This document shows, piece after piece, positions 1 through 9,537 of a DNA stretch of 64,000 nucleotides. Origin of the DNA: VYFG01 sp965203365 (GTDB taxonomy: Bacteria > Pseudomonadota > Gammaproteobacteria > Arenicellales > Poriferihabitantaceae); NCBI GenBank assembly GCA_965203365.1, contig OZ241878.1:3472001-3536000 (forward strand), in the 5' to 3' direction. The translations under genes were made by a program, and so were the position numbers. Under the pieces are notes generated by a model. It worked only from the letters and a program-made list of their open reading frames with translations, had not been told where the DNA came from and did not search any database. The first letter of the stretch is position 1. Each line of letters opens with the position of its first letter.

Positions 1-1
1 C

Positions 2-643
2 CTGCGCCAGACTTATGGGGTGCAGATCCGTGGTTGCATCGACCAGATCGGCGATCAGGTCATTCCGCCGAAAGACTGGAACCAGGTCAATCGCAATCCC
101 TTCTTCGTGGCTGACCCGGAGGCCATTCCTGATTTGGAAGCCTTGATCCAGAGTGTTCGCAAGGCGGGGGATTCCGTCGGTGCGGGCGTTTGGGTGGAGG
201 CCCGGGGAGTCCCGGTGGGCTGGGGTGAGCCGGTGTTCGGTCGGCTGGATGCAGATATTGCGGCGGCCATGTTGAGCATCAATGCCAGCAAGGGGGTGGA
301 GTTTGGTGCCGGGTTCGGTGCCATTCGGCAGCGGGGGTCAGAACATCGTGACGAGATGGCCGAGACCGGTTTTCTCAGCAACCATGCCGGGGGTATCCTG
401 GGTGGAATTTCCAATGGACAGGACATCGTGGCGCGGGTGGCATTCAAGCCAACCTCCAGTATTCTCGTGCCCGGTCGCACGGTCAATCGGGACAACCAGG
501 CGGTGGAGATCAGCACGCCAGGCCGACACGATCCCTGCGTCGGTATCCGGGCGGTACCGATTGTCGAGGCCATGCTGGCACTGGTGTTGATGGATCATGC
601 CATGCGGCACCGGGCGCAGAACGGAGCGACCTCATCGCGCTGA
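2..643 (+). CDS. aroC: Chorismate synthase, C-terminal part (cut by window edge)
   Basis: Chorismate synthase converts EPSP to chorismate, the last shared step of aromatic amino acid synthesis, in the cytoplasm with reduced FMN. The frame is already open at base 2, so about 213 C-terminal residues of a usual ~360 are visible. Seen: the GGISNGQ segment and the late family signature RHDPCVGIRAVPIVEAM near the C-terminus. The gene ends at a TGA at 641-643, just before a small hairpin. The neighbour leuC is co-oriented 95 bases away, so the two may be separately transcribed. Family assignment is secure; the start lies outside the window. Confidence 0.95.
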   Translation: MRQTYGVQIRGCIDQIGDQVIPPKDWNQVNRNPFFVADPEAIPDLEALIQSVRKAGDSVGAGVWVEARGVPVGWGEPVFGRLDADIAAAMLSINASKGVEFGAGFGAIRQRGSEHRDEMAETGFLSNHAGGILGGISNGQDIVARVAFKPTSSILVPGRTVNRDNQAVEISTPGRHDPCVGIRAVPIVEAMLALVLMDHAMRHRAQNGATSSR

Positions 644-646
644 CGG

Positions 647-664
647 ATCGCCCCGGCGATTTTT
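647..664 (+). terminator. Weak intrinsic terminator after aroC
   Basis: A 5-bp stem (ATCGC / GCGAT) with a 4-base loop is followed directly by five T residues, three bases after the aroC stop. The stem is short, so termination would be partial at best. Function is inferred from position and shape. Confidence 0.4.
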
Positions 665-738
665 GGCGCCGACAAGACAGAAGACTTGCAGCATTATGCT
701 ATGATTCGACCACTTTATGGCAAGGTGATTCATAGCGG

Positions 739-2139
739 ATGGGCAAATCCCTCTACGACAAACTCTGGGATCAGCATGTCGTCCACACGGAGGAAGACGG
801 CACATCCCTGATCTACATTGATCGTCACCTGGTGCATGAAGTGACGTCCCCTCAGGCATTCGAGGGATTGCATCTGGCCGGGCGCAGACCTTGGCGCACC
901 TCCAGCATGGTGGCGGTTCCGGACCACAATATTCCGACCACCACGGATCATGTCGAGATTGATGATCCCGTGTCCCGACTCCAGGTCACCACCCTGGATC
1001 AGAACTGCCATCACTTCGGTATCACGGAATTCGGCATGGGGGATATCCGCCAGGGAATTGTCCATGTGATGGGCCCTGAACAAGGCTTCACGTTGCCGGG
1101 GATGACCATTGTCTGCGGGGACTCCCATACGGCCACCCATGGGGCCTTCGGGGCACTGGCATTTGGAATCGGCACCTCCGAAGTCGAGCACGTTATGGCG
1201 ACACAATGCCTGATTCAGCGCAAATCCGGGAATATGTGCATTCGGGTGGAAGGGGAGTTGGGCGCGGGAGTGGGAGCCAAGGATGTGATCCTGGCCATTA
1301 TCGGGCAGATCGGCACGGCAGGCGGGACGGGGCATACGATTGAATTTGCCGGCTCGACCATCATGGCAATGAGTATGGAGGCCCGGATGACCATCTGCAA
1401 CATGGCCATTGAGGCCGGGGCTCGCGCCGGCCTCATCGCGGTGGACGAGACCACCCTAACGTATCTGGAAGGACGGCCTTATGCGCCACAAGGAGAACTG
1501 TGGCAACGGGCCGTAGCGGCCTGGAAGGATCTTCACAGTGATGAGGACGCCGTTTTTGACCGGGAAGTGGCTCTGGATGCCGGGGACATTCGGCCCCAAG
1601 TCACTTGGGGGACCTCGCCGGAAATGGTGACAGATATTGATGGCTTCATTCCCGATCCGGACCATGCCGGGGGGGTGACAGCGAAAGAGAGCATCTATCG
1701 GGCCCTGGAATATATGGGGCTTGAGGCAGGCACCCGAATTCGGGACATCCGACCGGACCACATTTTTATCGGCTCGTGCACGAACAGTCGGATCGAGGAC
1801 TTGCGGGAAGCGGCCCGGGTCGTGGAAGGATACCGGGTGCATCCCGAAATCAAGCAGGCCTTGGTGGTTCCGGGGTCGGGGTTGGTCAAGCGACAGGCCG
1901 AACAGGAAGGCTTGGACCGCATCTTCATGGAGGCCGGGTTCGAGTGGCGAAATCCCGGCTGCTCCATGTGCCTGGCCATGAATGCGGACCGTTTAGGCCC
2001 GGGCGAGCGTTGTGCTTCCACATCCAACCGGAATTTCGAAGGACGGCAGGGACAGGGGGGACGTACCCACCTGGTCTCCCCGGCCATGGCCGCTGCGGCC
2101 GCTGTGGCTGGCCACTTTACGACGCCGGAGGAACTGTAA
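739..2139 (+). CDS. leuC: 3-isopropylmalate dehydratase large subunit
   Basis: Large [4Fe-4S] subunit of isopropylmalate isomerase, which interconverts 2- and 3-isopropylmalate in leucine synthesis together with LeuD. The 466-residue length is normal. Seen: the aconitase-family segments CGDSHTATHGAFGALAFGIG and FIGSCTNSR, and a C-terminal cluster-binding region NPGCSMCLAMN, which supply the cysteines for the Fe-S cluster. The ATG at 739 gives the full N-terminus (MGKSLYDKLWDQHVV). Its TAA overlaps the leuD ATG by one base, which suggests translational coupling. leuB is not next to it as it often is. Confidence 0.97.
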   Translation: MGKSLYDKLWDQHVVHTEEDGTSLIYIDRHLVHEVTSPQAFEGLHLAGRRPWRTSSMVAVPDHNIPTTTDHVEIDDPVSRLQVTTLDQNCHHFGITEFGMGDIRQGIVHVMGPEQGFTLPGMTIVCGDSHTATHGAFGALAFGIGTSEVEHVMATQCLIQRKSGNMCIRVEGELGAGVGAKDVILAIIGQIGTAGGTGHTIEFAGSTIMAMSMEARMTICNMAIEAGARAGLIAVDETTLTYLEGRPYAPQGELWQRAVAAWKDLHSDEDAVFDREVALDAGDIRPQVTWGTSPEMVTDIDGFIPDPDHAGGVTAKESIYRALEYMGLEAGTRIRDIRPDHIFIGSCTNSRIEDLREAARVVEGYRVHPEIKQALVVPGSGLVKRQAEQEGLDRIFMEAGFEWRNPGCSMCLAMNADRLGPGERCASTSNRNFEGRQGQGGRTHLVSPAMAAAAAVAGHFTTPEEL

Positions 2140-2777
2140 TGAAGCCGTTCACGAGACTGGACGGCTTGGTGGCGCCTCTGGATCGGGCCAATGTGGATAC
2201 CGATGCCATCATCCCCAAGCAGTTTCTGAAGTCCGTCAAACGTTCGGGGTTTGGCCTTAATCTGTTTGATGAATGGCGTTATCTGGATCACGGGGAACCC
2301 GGCATGGATCATGCCACTCGCCCCTTGAATCCGGATTTCATCCTCAATCAGGCACGCTATCAGGACGCATCGATCCTGCTGACGAGGGAGAATTTCGGCT
2401 GTGGCTCTTCTCGTGAACACGCGCCGTGGGCATTGGCAGATTTCGGCATTCGGTGTCTCATCGGTCCCAGCTTTGCCGACATCTTCTACAACAATTGTTT
2501 TAAAAATGGTTTGTTGCCGGTGGTGATCAGCCCGGAGATGGTGCAGGATCTGTTCCAGCAGGTCGTTCGGCAACCCGGTTATCGAATCCGGGTGGATCTG
2601 CCGGGCCAGCTCATTCAGCTCCCGGGTGGACAGGCTATCGGATTTGAGGTGGAGCCGTTCAGAAAGCACTGTCTGGTCAATGGATTAGACGATATTGGTC
2701 TGACGCTGGAAAAGACCGAAGCCATCCAACAATATGAACAACGGCGCCGGAAAGAAACCCCTTGGCTTTTTGCCTGA
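2139..2777 (+). CDS. leuD: 3-isopropylmalate dehydratase small subunit
   Basis: Small swivelling subunit of isopropylmalate isomerase, partner of LeuC. The 212 residues beginning MKPFTRLDGLVAPLD match the usual length. Seen: NVDTDAIIPKQFLK near the N-terminus and the substrate-pocket loop NFGCGSSREHAPWAL. The start chosen is the ATG that shares its A with the last base of the leuC TAA. The frame stays open far upstream inside leuC, but that extension is the shadow of leuC. The next gene is a fimV-like gene; leuB and asd, often found between leuD and fimV in related bacteria, are absent here. Confidence 0.96.
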   Translation: MKPFTRLDGLVAPLDRANVDTDAIIPKQFLKSVKRSGFGLNLFDEWRYLDHGEPGMDHATRPLNPDFILNQARYQDASILLTRENFGCGSSREHAPWALADFGIRCLIGPSFADIFYNNCFKNGLLPVVISPEMVQDLFQQVVRQPGYRIRVDLPGQLIQLPGGQAIGFEVEPFRKHCLVNGLDDIGLTLEKTEAIQQYEQRRRKETPWLFA

Positions 2778-2801
2778 CCCGCGATGCCTCCGGCGTCAGG
2801 C
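2772..2801 (+). other. Hairpin at the leuD stop codon
   Basis: A perfect 7-bp stem, GCCTGAC paired with GTCAGGC, spans the leuD stop codon, with a 16-base GC-rich interior. No T-run follows on either strand, so this is not a convincing intrinsic terminator. It could protect the leuCD transcript end. Confidence 0.3.
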
Positions 2802-2859
2802 CGGTGGGATATGAGACTCGGGACATCTTGCACCCATAGCAGACCACGTGATCACCGCC

Positions 2860-4827
2860 ATGCCATCCTTTAAGTGTGAACCGATCGCCAGATCGGTCGC
2901 GATGGTGGCGATGATGTGGGTGGCCGTCACCGGGTGGATCCCCCTTGCGTATGGTCTGGACTTGGGTGGGTTGATGGTCGATTCCAGCCGGGGAGAACCC
3001 TTGAGACTGATACTGTCGGTAGAGGCGGTCAGCGCGGCCGAGAGTGAATCCCTGGTAGTGGCATTGGCCAGTCGCTCGGATCATGTCCAGGCCGGAGTGA
3101 AGTATCCGTTGTGGGCTGAGGATTTGCAGTTTGAGCGGGTGTCGCCGGGTCAGGGCAAGCACCAGGTGATGATCACCGTGGGCCAGCCCGTTGAGGGCTC
3201 CAGCGTGCGACTATTGCTGGCGGCCACATGGACTGGTGGGCGTGTGGTCCGGGAATATTTGGTGCTGCTGACCCCGCCGGAACCAAACGGCCAAATTGTC
3301 TTGCCCGGATCCTCGGATCGTCCGGCATTTCGCCGTCCTCAAACACCGGTCACTCCCGGGGGGGAAATGAGGGTCGTGTGGGGCGATACCCTGTCCCACA
3401 TTGTGCAGAGATTGGGCCTGCCCGACGAACTGCATCGTTTTCAAGGCTATCTGGCGATCCTTTTGGCCAACCCGGAGGCATTCGTCAACCACAACATGAA
3501 CCGGCTTCGCAGCGATGTGACCTTGAAAATTCCCACGCTGGATGAAATAGCCTTGGTTTCCTACAGCGATTCGGTGAGTGCCTACTCCGAACAACTGGCC
3601 CAGTTTACCGCCTATCGGAACAGTCTGCGCCAGCGTCTGGTGGTTGACCCTGAACCGGTCCAGGATCGTGTGCCCGAGCCCGAACCGAAGACGGCTGAAC
3701 AGAATACACCGGAAGCGATGGAACCCAAGGCAGATGCCCTATCGGTATCTGACATGGAACAGGATCCCCTTCCGCAGCCCGAACCGAAGTCGGGAGAGGA
3801 AGCGACCGATGATCCGGTGGTCGTCGAGGAACCGCCAGAGAAGCGGTTGACCATCCGTCAGGAGGTGGATAGTGAACTGGTGACGGCTGATTCGGGCGAT
3901 GTCCAAGCGGCTTTGGAGCGGGTGGAAACCGGGTTGGCCTTGTTGGATGAGAGTCTGCTGGCGAGTGACCAGGAAAGCGGCAATGTGCTCCAATCCTTGA
4001 AGCAGTTGAAGGAACAGTCGGAAGATATTTCCCAACTGATCGGGATTGAGGTGGAAGATGCGGATCTGGCGGCTATGCAGCAACGCATCCGGGAAAAACA
4101 GGAAGAGGAACTGGCCGACAATCCGGACACCGGGCCTCTTGATGTTTCCGGGGATCTGTCGTTGTCGGTGGGGGCAACCACCTCGAAAGGGGCGATGTCA
4201 GGCGAATCCCCCCGGTCTGAAGACACCCCGGAACGCGATGTCGGCCGTTCGTCGGGTCAAGCGATACTGAATGAGGTCCCCCTCTCTGGAGGCCGCACAG
4301 ATCCGTCCATCGCTGTCCTGGACGCGGCCAACGAACGCAAATCGGCTTCGACCCCACGGGCGCAACCAGATGGGCCAACCTCTTCTGCGGATCAAGTGGG
4401 AGAACGGCAGTCTAACGGGTCCGAAAACAACGCCCAATCGGAGGGATCGGGGTTTTCTGCGGAAGCATCGGCTGATCCGATGTCTTCCCCATCCACAGGA
4501 GTCCGGGAGGCAGTTTCCGACCCGGAATCCGAAGGGGAAGCCTTGCCCAAACCGGATTCCGATTCGGATGAGATGCGGTTGGCCCAGCACGATGGGCCGC
4601 TGTCCCCGACCGGGACGTTACCGGCCGAATCGACTGGAACAGGTGGTCCGACCGAAACCCACCGTGGCGGAATCCAGGCCGATGTACTGACTGCCATCCG
4701 GAATGTGTTCTCGACCTTGCCGGAGTATGGACAGAAGATTGCGGTGGGACTATTGCTGCTCTTGGCGGGTCTTTTTTTCTGGCAACGCCGCCAGACCCGC
4801 CGGACAGACCATCAAGACCCATCGTAG
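2860..4827 (+). CDS. fimV: FimV/HubP-like polar landmark protein, short form
   Basis: Probable inner-membrane peptidoglycan-binding hub protein of the FimV family, which organises cell poles and type IV pili. Seen in order: a signal peptide ending near LAYG; the FimV N-terminal domain (LGGLMVDSSRGEPLRLIL); a LysM domain around residues 170-226 (VVWGDTLSHIVQRLG); a long acidic, low-complexity stretch with short coiled-coil segments; and a single membrane helix near the end (KIAVGLLLLLAGLFFW) followed by a basic tail. The usual cytoplasmic TPR domain beyond the helix is missing, so this is a short form. A GTG at 2848 would add four residues. Position after leuCD is a known fimV context. Confidence 0.8.
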   Translation: MPSFKCEPIARSVAMVAMMWVAVTGWIPLAYGLDLGGLMVDSSRGEPLRLILSVEAVSAAESESLVVALASRSDHVQAGVKYPLWAEDLQFERVSPGQGKHQVMITVGQPVEGSSVRLLLAATWTGGRVVREYLVLLTPPEPNGQIVLPGSSDRPAFRRPQTPVTPGGEMRVVWGDTLSHIVQRLGLPDELHRFQGYLAILLANPEAFVNHNMNRLRSDVTLKIPTLDEIALVSYSDSVSAYSEQLAQFTAYRNSLRQRLVVDPEPVQDRVPEPEPKTAEQNTPEAMEPKADALSVSDMEQDPLPQPEPKSGEEATDDPVVVEEPPEKRLTIRQEVDSELVTADSGDVQAALERVETGLALLDESLLASDQESGNVLQSLKQLKEQSEDISQLIGIEVEDADLAAMQQRIREKQEEELADNPDTGPLDVSGDLSLSVGATTSKGAMSGESPRSEDTPERDVGRSSGQAILNEVPLSGGRTDPSIAVLDAANERKSASTPRAQPDGPTSSADQVGERQSNGSENNAQSEGSGFSAEASADPMSSPSTGVREAVSDPESEGEALPKPDSDSDEMRLAQHDGPLSPTGTLPAESTGTGGPTETHRGGIQADVLTAIRNVFSTLPEYGQKIAVGLLLLLAGLFFWQRRQTRRTDHQDPS

Positions 4828-4925
4828 CCAGGTACGCCCACCGCCTAGGCCAGCGTGATGCGCCGCCCCACCCAGACGGGGTCGGCTCCCGGGTCTTGAG
4901 GTGAGGGTGACGGCCAGCCTTTGGG

Positions 4926-5453
4926 TCAGGGCAGGTGGAGGGTTTCGAGATGTCGGTAGCGGGCTATCTTGTCCACGTAGATCTGTGCCAGTTGAGCGAG
5001 CTGTTCGACTTCCTGATCGTCGAGTGCGCGTAAGACCCGACCGGGTGAGCCCATGATCATGGATCGAGGGGGAAATTTTTTCCTTTCGGTGATCAGGGTG
5101 TTGGCCCCGACCAGACAGGATTCCCCGATATGGGCATGGTTCAGAATCACGCTGCCGACACCGATTAGACATCCGTCACCAATGGTGCATCCGTGGAGCA
5201 TGACGCAGTGACCGATGGTCACATTCCGGCCGATCAGCAAGGGGATGCCCGGGTCGGTATGCAGAACACAATTGTCCTGGACGTTGCTGCGCTGGCCAAT
5301 GGTGATGGTCTCGTTGTCGCCTCGGGCAACGGCGTTGAACCAGAGGCTGGCCCATGCTTCCAGGACGACGGAACCAATTACATCGGCACTCGGGGCCACA
5401 AAGCTGGAAGGCTCTACCTGGGGGATGCGGTCTTCCAGACGATAAAGGGTCAT
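4926..5453 (-). CDS. yrdA: Gamma-class carbonic anhydrase family protein (YrdA-like)
   Basis: A left-handed beta-helix hexapeptide-repeat protein of the gamma-carbonic anhydrase/YrdA family, 175 residues. Seen: repeated hexapeptide turns across most of the length, and candidate metal-binding histidines in HTDPGIP, GHCVMLHG and LNHAHIG, the typical three-His arrangement of this trimeric family. Many YrdA members bind zinc but have no proven carbonic anhydrase activity, so the reaction is uncertain. It is the downstream neighbour of sohB on the same strand (27-base gap). The ATG at 5453 gives the family N-terminus (MTLYRLEDRIPQ). Confidence 0.88.
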   Translation of the reverse strand: MTLYRLEDRIPQVEPSSFVAPSADVIGSVVLEAWASLWFNAVARGDNETITIGQRSNVQDNCVLHTDPGIPLLIGRNVTIGHCVMLHGCTIGDGCLIGVGSVILNHAHIGESCLVGANTLITERKKFPPRSMIMGSPGRVLRALDDQEVEQLAQLAQIYVDKIARYRHLETLHLP

Positions 5454-5480
5454 GTCGCGGGCTTGATGATCGGATGCGGG

Positions 5481-6521
5481 TTACATCAGCAAGGGCATTT
5501 CCATCTCCCGAGTCTGACGATGCCGGTCGTGTCGCCACTGGGCAAACAGATCACTGATCCGCTCAGGCAGGGATTTGCGTCGACTGAATTCCACCCGGAT
5601 GAGGTCCCGGTCGGTGCGGGCAGTCATCAGGTAGTCATCGCTGGTACACAGTTCATCCACGAGACCTCGTTCCTTGGCCTGGGTGCCGAGCCAGTGTTCC
5701 CCGGTGGCGACCGTCTCCAAATCCAGGTCGGGACGTCGCGAGGCGATGTAGGACTTGAACAGTCCATGGGTGTCTTCCAGTTCCTGTTGCAACTTCTGTC
5801 GCCCCTTGTCGGTATTTTCACCGAACAGGGTCAGGGTGCGCTTGTATTCGCCCGCGTAGAGCTGCTCGAAGTCGACATCATGCTTTTTCAAAAACCGGTG
5901 CAGGTTGGGAATCTGAGCCAATACCCCGATGGATCCCACGATGCTGAAAGGCGCCGCAATGATGCGATGGGCCACACACGCCATCAGATAGCCGCCGCTG
6001 GCGGCCACCTTGTCCACGGAGACCGTGAGCGGAATGTTCCGACTCCTCAGTCTCTCCAGTTGGCTGGCGGCTAGGCCGTATCCATGCACCACACCGCCCG
6101 CACTTTCCAGCCGCAGAAGGACTTCATCGGTTTCACTGGCATTGGTGAGGATGGCACTGATTTCATGGCGCAGCGCTTCGGTGGCACTGGCCCTGATGTC
6201 GCCATCGAAGTCGAGGATGAACAATCTGGGCCGCTGAGGCGTGTCTTCGGCCGCCGCTTTCTTTTCCTGCTTGGCTTTCAGCTTGGCCTTCTTCTTTTCC
6301 GATTTCAGCCATTGCTTTTGCCCTTCAGGTCCCAGGTTGGCCCCTTTCAGGGCTGATTCCATATCATCATACTGTCGGTTCAGCAGGGTCAGCCGGATCT
6401 CCGTCTCATCCTTCCGATGTCGCAGGGCGGTCGCAACGATGCTCCCGACCACGACCAGAATGGCGGCGATGATGGTGACGGCCTTGGCGAGAAAAAGGCC
6501 GTACTCAATGAGAAATTCCAT
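5481..6521 (-). CDS. sohB: Inner-membrane serine protease SohB (S49 family)
   Basis: A signal-peptide-peptidase-like protease of the S49 family, 346 residues, close to E. coli SohB. Seen: an N-terminal membrane helix (residues about 10-33); a charged Lys/Glu-rich linker; then the protease domain with the nucleophile Ser in KVAASGGYLMAC and the likely general-base Lys in GEYKRTLT. The catalytic domain should face the periplasm. Downstream on the same strand lies the carbonic anhydrase-like gene; upstream is glnS, 21 bases away, so the three may be co-transcribed. The start codon is an ATG directly before the membrane helix. Confidence 0.93.
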   Translation of the reverse strand: MEFLIEYGLFLAKAVTIIAAILVVVGSIVATALRHRKDETEIRLTLLNRQYDDMESALKGANLGPEGQKQWLKSEKKKAKLKAKQEKKAAAEDTPQRPRLFILDFDGDIRASATEALRHEISAILTNASETDEVLLRLESAGGVVHGYGLAASQLERLRSRNIPLTVSVDKVAASGGYLMACVAHRIIAAPFSIVGSIGVLAQIPNLHRFLKKHDVDFEQLYAGEYKRTLTLFGENTDKGRQKLQQELEDTHGLFKSYIASRRPDLDLETVATGEHWLGTQAKERGLVDELCTSDDYLMTARTDRDLIRVEFSRRKSLPERISDLFAQWRHDRHRQTREMEMPLLM

Positions 6522-6542
6522 ATTGAGTTCAAGTGGTAGGGT

Positions 6543-8222
6543 TCATACAGAAGGAGTGGGCTTCCATTTGGCCCATCGGTCACGCAGGGTGACAATCCGA
6601 TTAAAAATCAGGGCATCTCGACGACTGAGCGAATCCTGCCAGAAGTAACCCAGCCGTTCGAACTGAAAGCGGGTCCCCGAATCGGCGGTCGCCAAGGAGG
6701 CTTCCAGCTTGCCGGTTCGCAGGATGTGAAGAGAATCCGGGTTGATCTCACAGGGGTTCGGGCCGTCCCCGGACACCTTGGGGTTCGGTTCCCTGAACAG
6801 GCGGTCATACAGTCGAATCTCGGCATTAACCGCATCGGACGCATTGACCCAATGGATGATCCCCTTGACCTTGCGTCCCTCGGGGGATACCCCATGACGG
6901 GTCTGCGGCAGATACTCACAGTGCAGGGCGGTCACGTGGTTGTCCGCATCGCGTTCGGTTCCCACGCACCGGATGACGAAAGCGTGGCGCAGTCGGACCT
7001 CCCGGCCCGGTCCCAGGCGGAAGAATTTTGCTGGCGGGTCCAGCATGAAGTCGTCCTGCTCAATATACAGTTCCCGGGAAAGGGTGATGGATCGGCTACC
7101 CATGTCGGGTTGATGGGGGTGGTTCGGTACTGTCAGGGTTTCCGTCTGTCCGGGAGGATAATTGTCGAGAATAACGCGCAATGGCATCAGGACCGCCATG
7201 GCGCGGGGCGCAGTCGGGTTCAGATCTTCCCGGACGGCATTTTCCAGCGCCAGCATGTCAATCCGGTGGTCCTTCTTGGTGATGCCGACCGAAGCGATGA
7301 AATGGCGGATGGCGGCCGGCGTGAATCCGCGGCGCCGCAGACCGCAAAGGGTCGGCATGCGCGGGTCGTCCCAGCCCTGCACCACCTCCTGATCCACCAA
7401 TCGGGTCAACAACCGCTTGCTCATGACGGTATAGTCCAGATTGAGGCGGGAAAATTCGATCTGGCGGGGGCGGGCTGGAACCGTCAGATGGTCGATGAAC
7501 CAGTCATACAGTGGCCGATGGTCCTCGAACTCAAGGGTACACAGGGAATGGGTCACCCCTTCAATGGCATCACTGAGACCATGGGTAAAATCGTACATCG
7601 GATAGATGCACCAGTGGTGGCCGGTCCGCTGGTGGGGTTGGTGTCGGATGCGATAGATCACGGGGTCCCGCATGTTGATGTTCGGGGACATCATGTCGAT
7701 TTTTGCCCGCAGCACCCGCTCACCGTCCTTGAATGCGCCAGCCCGCATGCGTTTGAACTGCGCCAGATTCACGTCCACACTGGCATCCCGGTCCGGGCTG
7801 TTGCGGCCCGGCTCGGTCAGGCTGCCGCGATATTCCCTGATCCGCTCGGCCGGCAGACTGTCGACATACGCCAGACCCTTGCGGATGAGTTCCTGGGCAA
7901 ACGCATATAACTGCTCGAAGTAGTCCGAGGCGTAGGCCACCTGTCGGATGTCAAATCCCAGCCAGCGTACATCTTCTTCAATGGCCCGGACAAACTCGGT
8001 ATCTTCCTTGATCGGATTCGTATCATCGAATCGCAAGGTACAGTGGCCATCGTAGTCTTGAGCGATACCGAAGTTCAGCCAGATGGACTTGGCGTGCCCG
8101 ATGTGCAAATACCCGTTCGGTTCTGGGGGAAAGCGCGTGATGATTCGGGTATGCTTCCCGCTGTCTAGGTCCGCGTCGATCGCTTGGCGAATGAAATTGG
8201 AACCAGCGCTTTGATTGGTCAT
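6543..8222 (-). CDS. glnS: Glutaminyl-tRNA synthetase
   Basis: Charges tRNA(Gln) with glutamine in the cytoplasm; class Ic synthetase, 559 residues, normal for bacterial GlnRS. Seen: the ATP-binding HIGH motif in NGYLHIGHAK, the KMSKS equivalent VMSKRLL, and the two C-terminal anticodon-binding beta-barrels. The motif RFPPEPNG upstream of HIGH distinguishes GlnRS/GluRS. A complete glnS means this organism charges Gln directly rather than relying only on transamidation. The ATG at 8222 is the family start. Confidence 0.97.
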   Translation of the reverse strand: MTNQSAGSNFIRQAIDADLDSGKHTRIITRFPPEPNGYLHIGHAKSIWLNFGIAQDYDGHCTLRFDDTNPIKEDTEFVRAIEEDVRWLGFDIRQVAYASDYFEQLYAFAQELIRKGLAYVDSLPAERIREYRGSLTEPGRNSPDRDASVDVNLAQFKRMRAGAFKDGERVLRAKIDMMSPNINMRDPVIYRIRHQPHQRTGHHWCIYPMYDFTHGLSDAIEGVTHSLCTLEFEDHRPLYDWFIDHLTVPARPRQIEFSRLNLDYTVMSKRLLTRLVDQEVVQGWDDPRMPTLCGLRRRGFTPAAIRHFIASVGITKKDHRIDMLALENAVREDLNPTAPRAMAVLMPLRVILDNYPPGQTETLTVPNHPHQPDMGSRSITLSRELYIEQDDFMLDPPAKFFRLGPGREVRLRHAFVIRCVGTERDADNHVTALHCEYLPQTRHGVSPEGRKVKGIIHWVNASDAVNAEIRLYDRLFREPNPKVSGDGPNPCEINPDSLHILRTGKLEASLATADSGTRFQFERLGYFWQDSLSRRDALIFNRIVTLRDRWAKWKPTPSV

Positions 8223-8297
8223 GCCTGGAAGGTCAGTTTGGGGCGTGGAGTATAGCCCACTCCATAGGTGGGTAGGAGGTGGAATCCGCTAGCGAGA

Positions 8298-9446
8298 TCA
8301 GAGCAGGAGCCGCCGCATACTGTGGACATAGCACGCGGTCAGAAGGTCCAGGTCGGCCAATGAGACATGTTCGTCGATCTGGTGAATGGTGGCGTTGACC
8401 GGACCGAGTTCGACCACGTCAGCCCCGGTGGGGGCGATGAATCGCCCATCAGACGTCCCACCGGCGGTCGAGCATTCCGGAGTTCGTCCCGTGATGTCCT
8501 GGACGCTCGCCGTGACTGCTTGACGGAGTCGGCCGTCCCGGGTTTCGAAGGGCAGGCCACTCAGCGACCAGTCCAGGGTGAACTCCAGACCATGACGTTT
8601 CAGCAAGGACTCAGTGGCCTGGCATAGGTGGTCCACGGTGACTTCGGGAGAGAACCGGAAGTTCATATCCACCGCCAGGTGTCCCGGAATGATGTTGAGC
8701 GCCCCGGTCCCGGCGTGCAGGTTGGAAATCTGCAAACTGGTGGGCGGAAAATCCGCATTGCCCCGGTCCCATTCGGTGGCCACCAGTTCCTGCAGTGCAG
8801 GCAAGGCCAGATGGATGGGATTCTTGGCCTGTTGGGGATAGGCAATATGACCCTGAATTCCATGCACTCTCAGGCTCGCTCCCAGGGAACCGCGCCGTCC
8901 CACTCGGATCACGTCTCCCAGGCACTCGGAACTGGACGGTTCGCCGACGATGCAGTGATCGATTGTTTCGCCCCGTTCCTTGAGCACTTCCAAAACTGCC
9001 AAGGTGCCATCGCGGGCAGGCCCTTCCTCATCGCTGGTGATCAAAAGGGCAATGGAGCCGGGGTGATCCGGGTGCTGCGCCACGAAATCCTCACAGGCGC
9101 AGACGAACGCGGCGACACTGCCCTTCATGTCCGCCGCCCCCCGCCCATACAGCAGGTCATCGACAATGACCCCTTGGAATGGCGGATACTGCCATTCGGA
9201 TTCCGGCCCGGTCGGGACCACATCGGTGTGACCCGCCAGCACCAGCAGTGGTCTCGTGGCACCTCGCCGTATCCAGCTGTTGGTCACGCCTCCTCGGTCC
9301 ATGGACTCGCTGTGGAACCCGGCATCGGCCAGCCGGGTGGCAATCAGTGCCTGACAGCCAGCATCCTCGGGAGTCACCGAAGGGCGTCGGACCAGCTCCC
9401 GGGCCAGCGTGGCTGTCGGCGACAGGACATTATTGGGGGCGGACAT
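8298..9446 (-). CDS. dapE: Succinyl-diaminopimelate desuccinylase
   Basis: Zinc hydrolase that removes succinate from N-succinyl-LL-diaminopimelate in the lysine/peptidoglycan pathway. M20 family, 382 residues. Seen: the first metal site GHTDVVPTG, the bridging Asp in GRGAADMKG, the catalytic glutamates in SDEEGPARDGT, and a C-terminal metal His in the STAGGTSDGR/EHVSLAD region. I use the ATG at 9446; a TTG one codon upstream is also possible. It is co-oriented with glnS (75 bases apart) and divergent from the methyltransferase gene 90 bases away, so promoters for both directions should lie in 9447-9537. Confidence 0.95.
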   Translation of the reverse strand: MSAPNNVLSPTATLARELVRRPSVTPEDAGCQALIATRLADAGFHSESMDRGGVTNSWIRRGATRPLLVLAGHTDVVPTGPESEWQYPPFQGVIVDDLLYGRGAADMKGSVAAFVCACEDFVAQHPDHPGSIALLITSDEEGPARDGTLAVLEVLKERGETIDHCIVGEPSSSECLGDVIRVGRRGSLGASLRVHGIQGHIAYPQQAKNPIHLALPALQELVATEWDRGNADFPPTSLQISNLHAGTGALNIIPGHLAVDMNFRFSPEVTVDHLCQATESLLKRHGLEFTLDWSLSGLPFETRDGRLRQAVTASVQDITGRTPECSTAGGTSDGRFIAPTGADVVELGPVNATIHQIDEHVSLADLDLLTACYVHSMRRLLL

Positions 9447-9537
9447 CAATCAGCAAGCGGGATAGAATAGCGATTGGACGATTTTACCAAATCCTGACAT
9501 CATTACCGACCGGTTCCTTTTTTGATCCGACTGACTC

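Noticed and set aside
2772..2801. leuD-end hairpin as an intrinsic terminator
   Set aside because: Good stem but no T-run on either strand.
6726..7910. Long plus-strand open frame opposite glnS
   Set aside because: It is wholly antisense to a gene with complete GlnRS motifs and shows no domain of its own; long shadow frames are common in this G+C-rich DNA.
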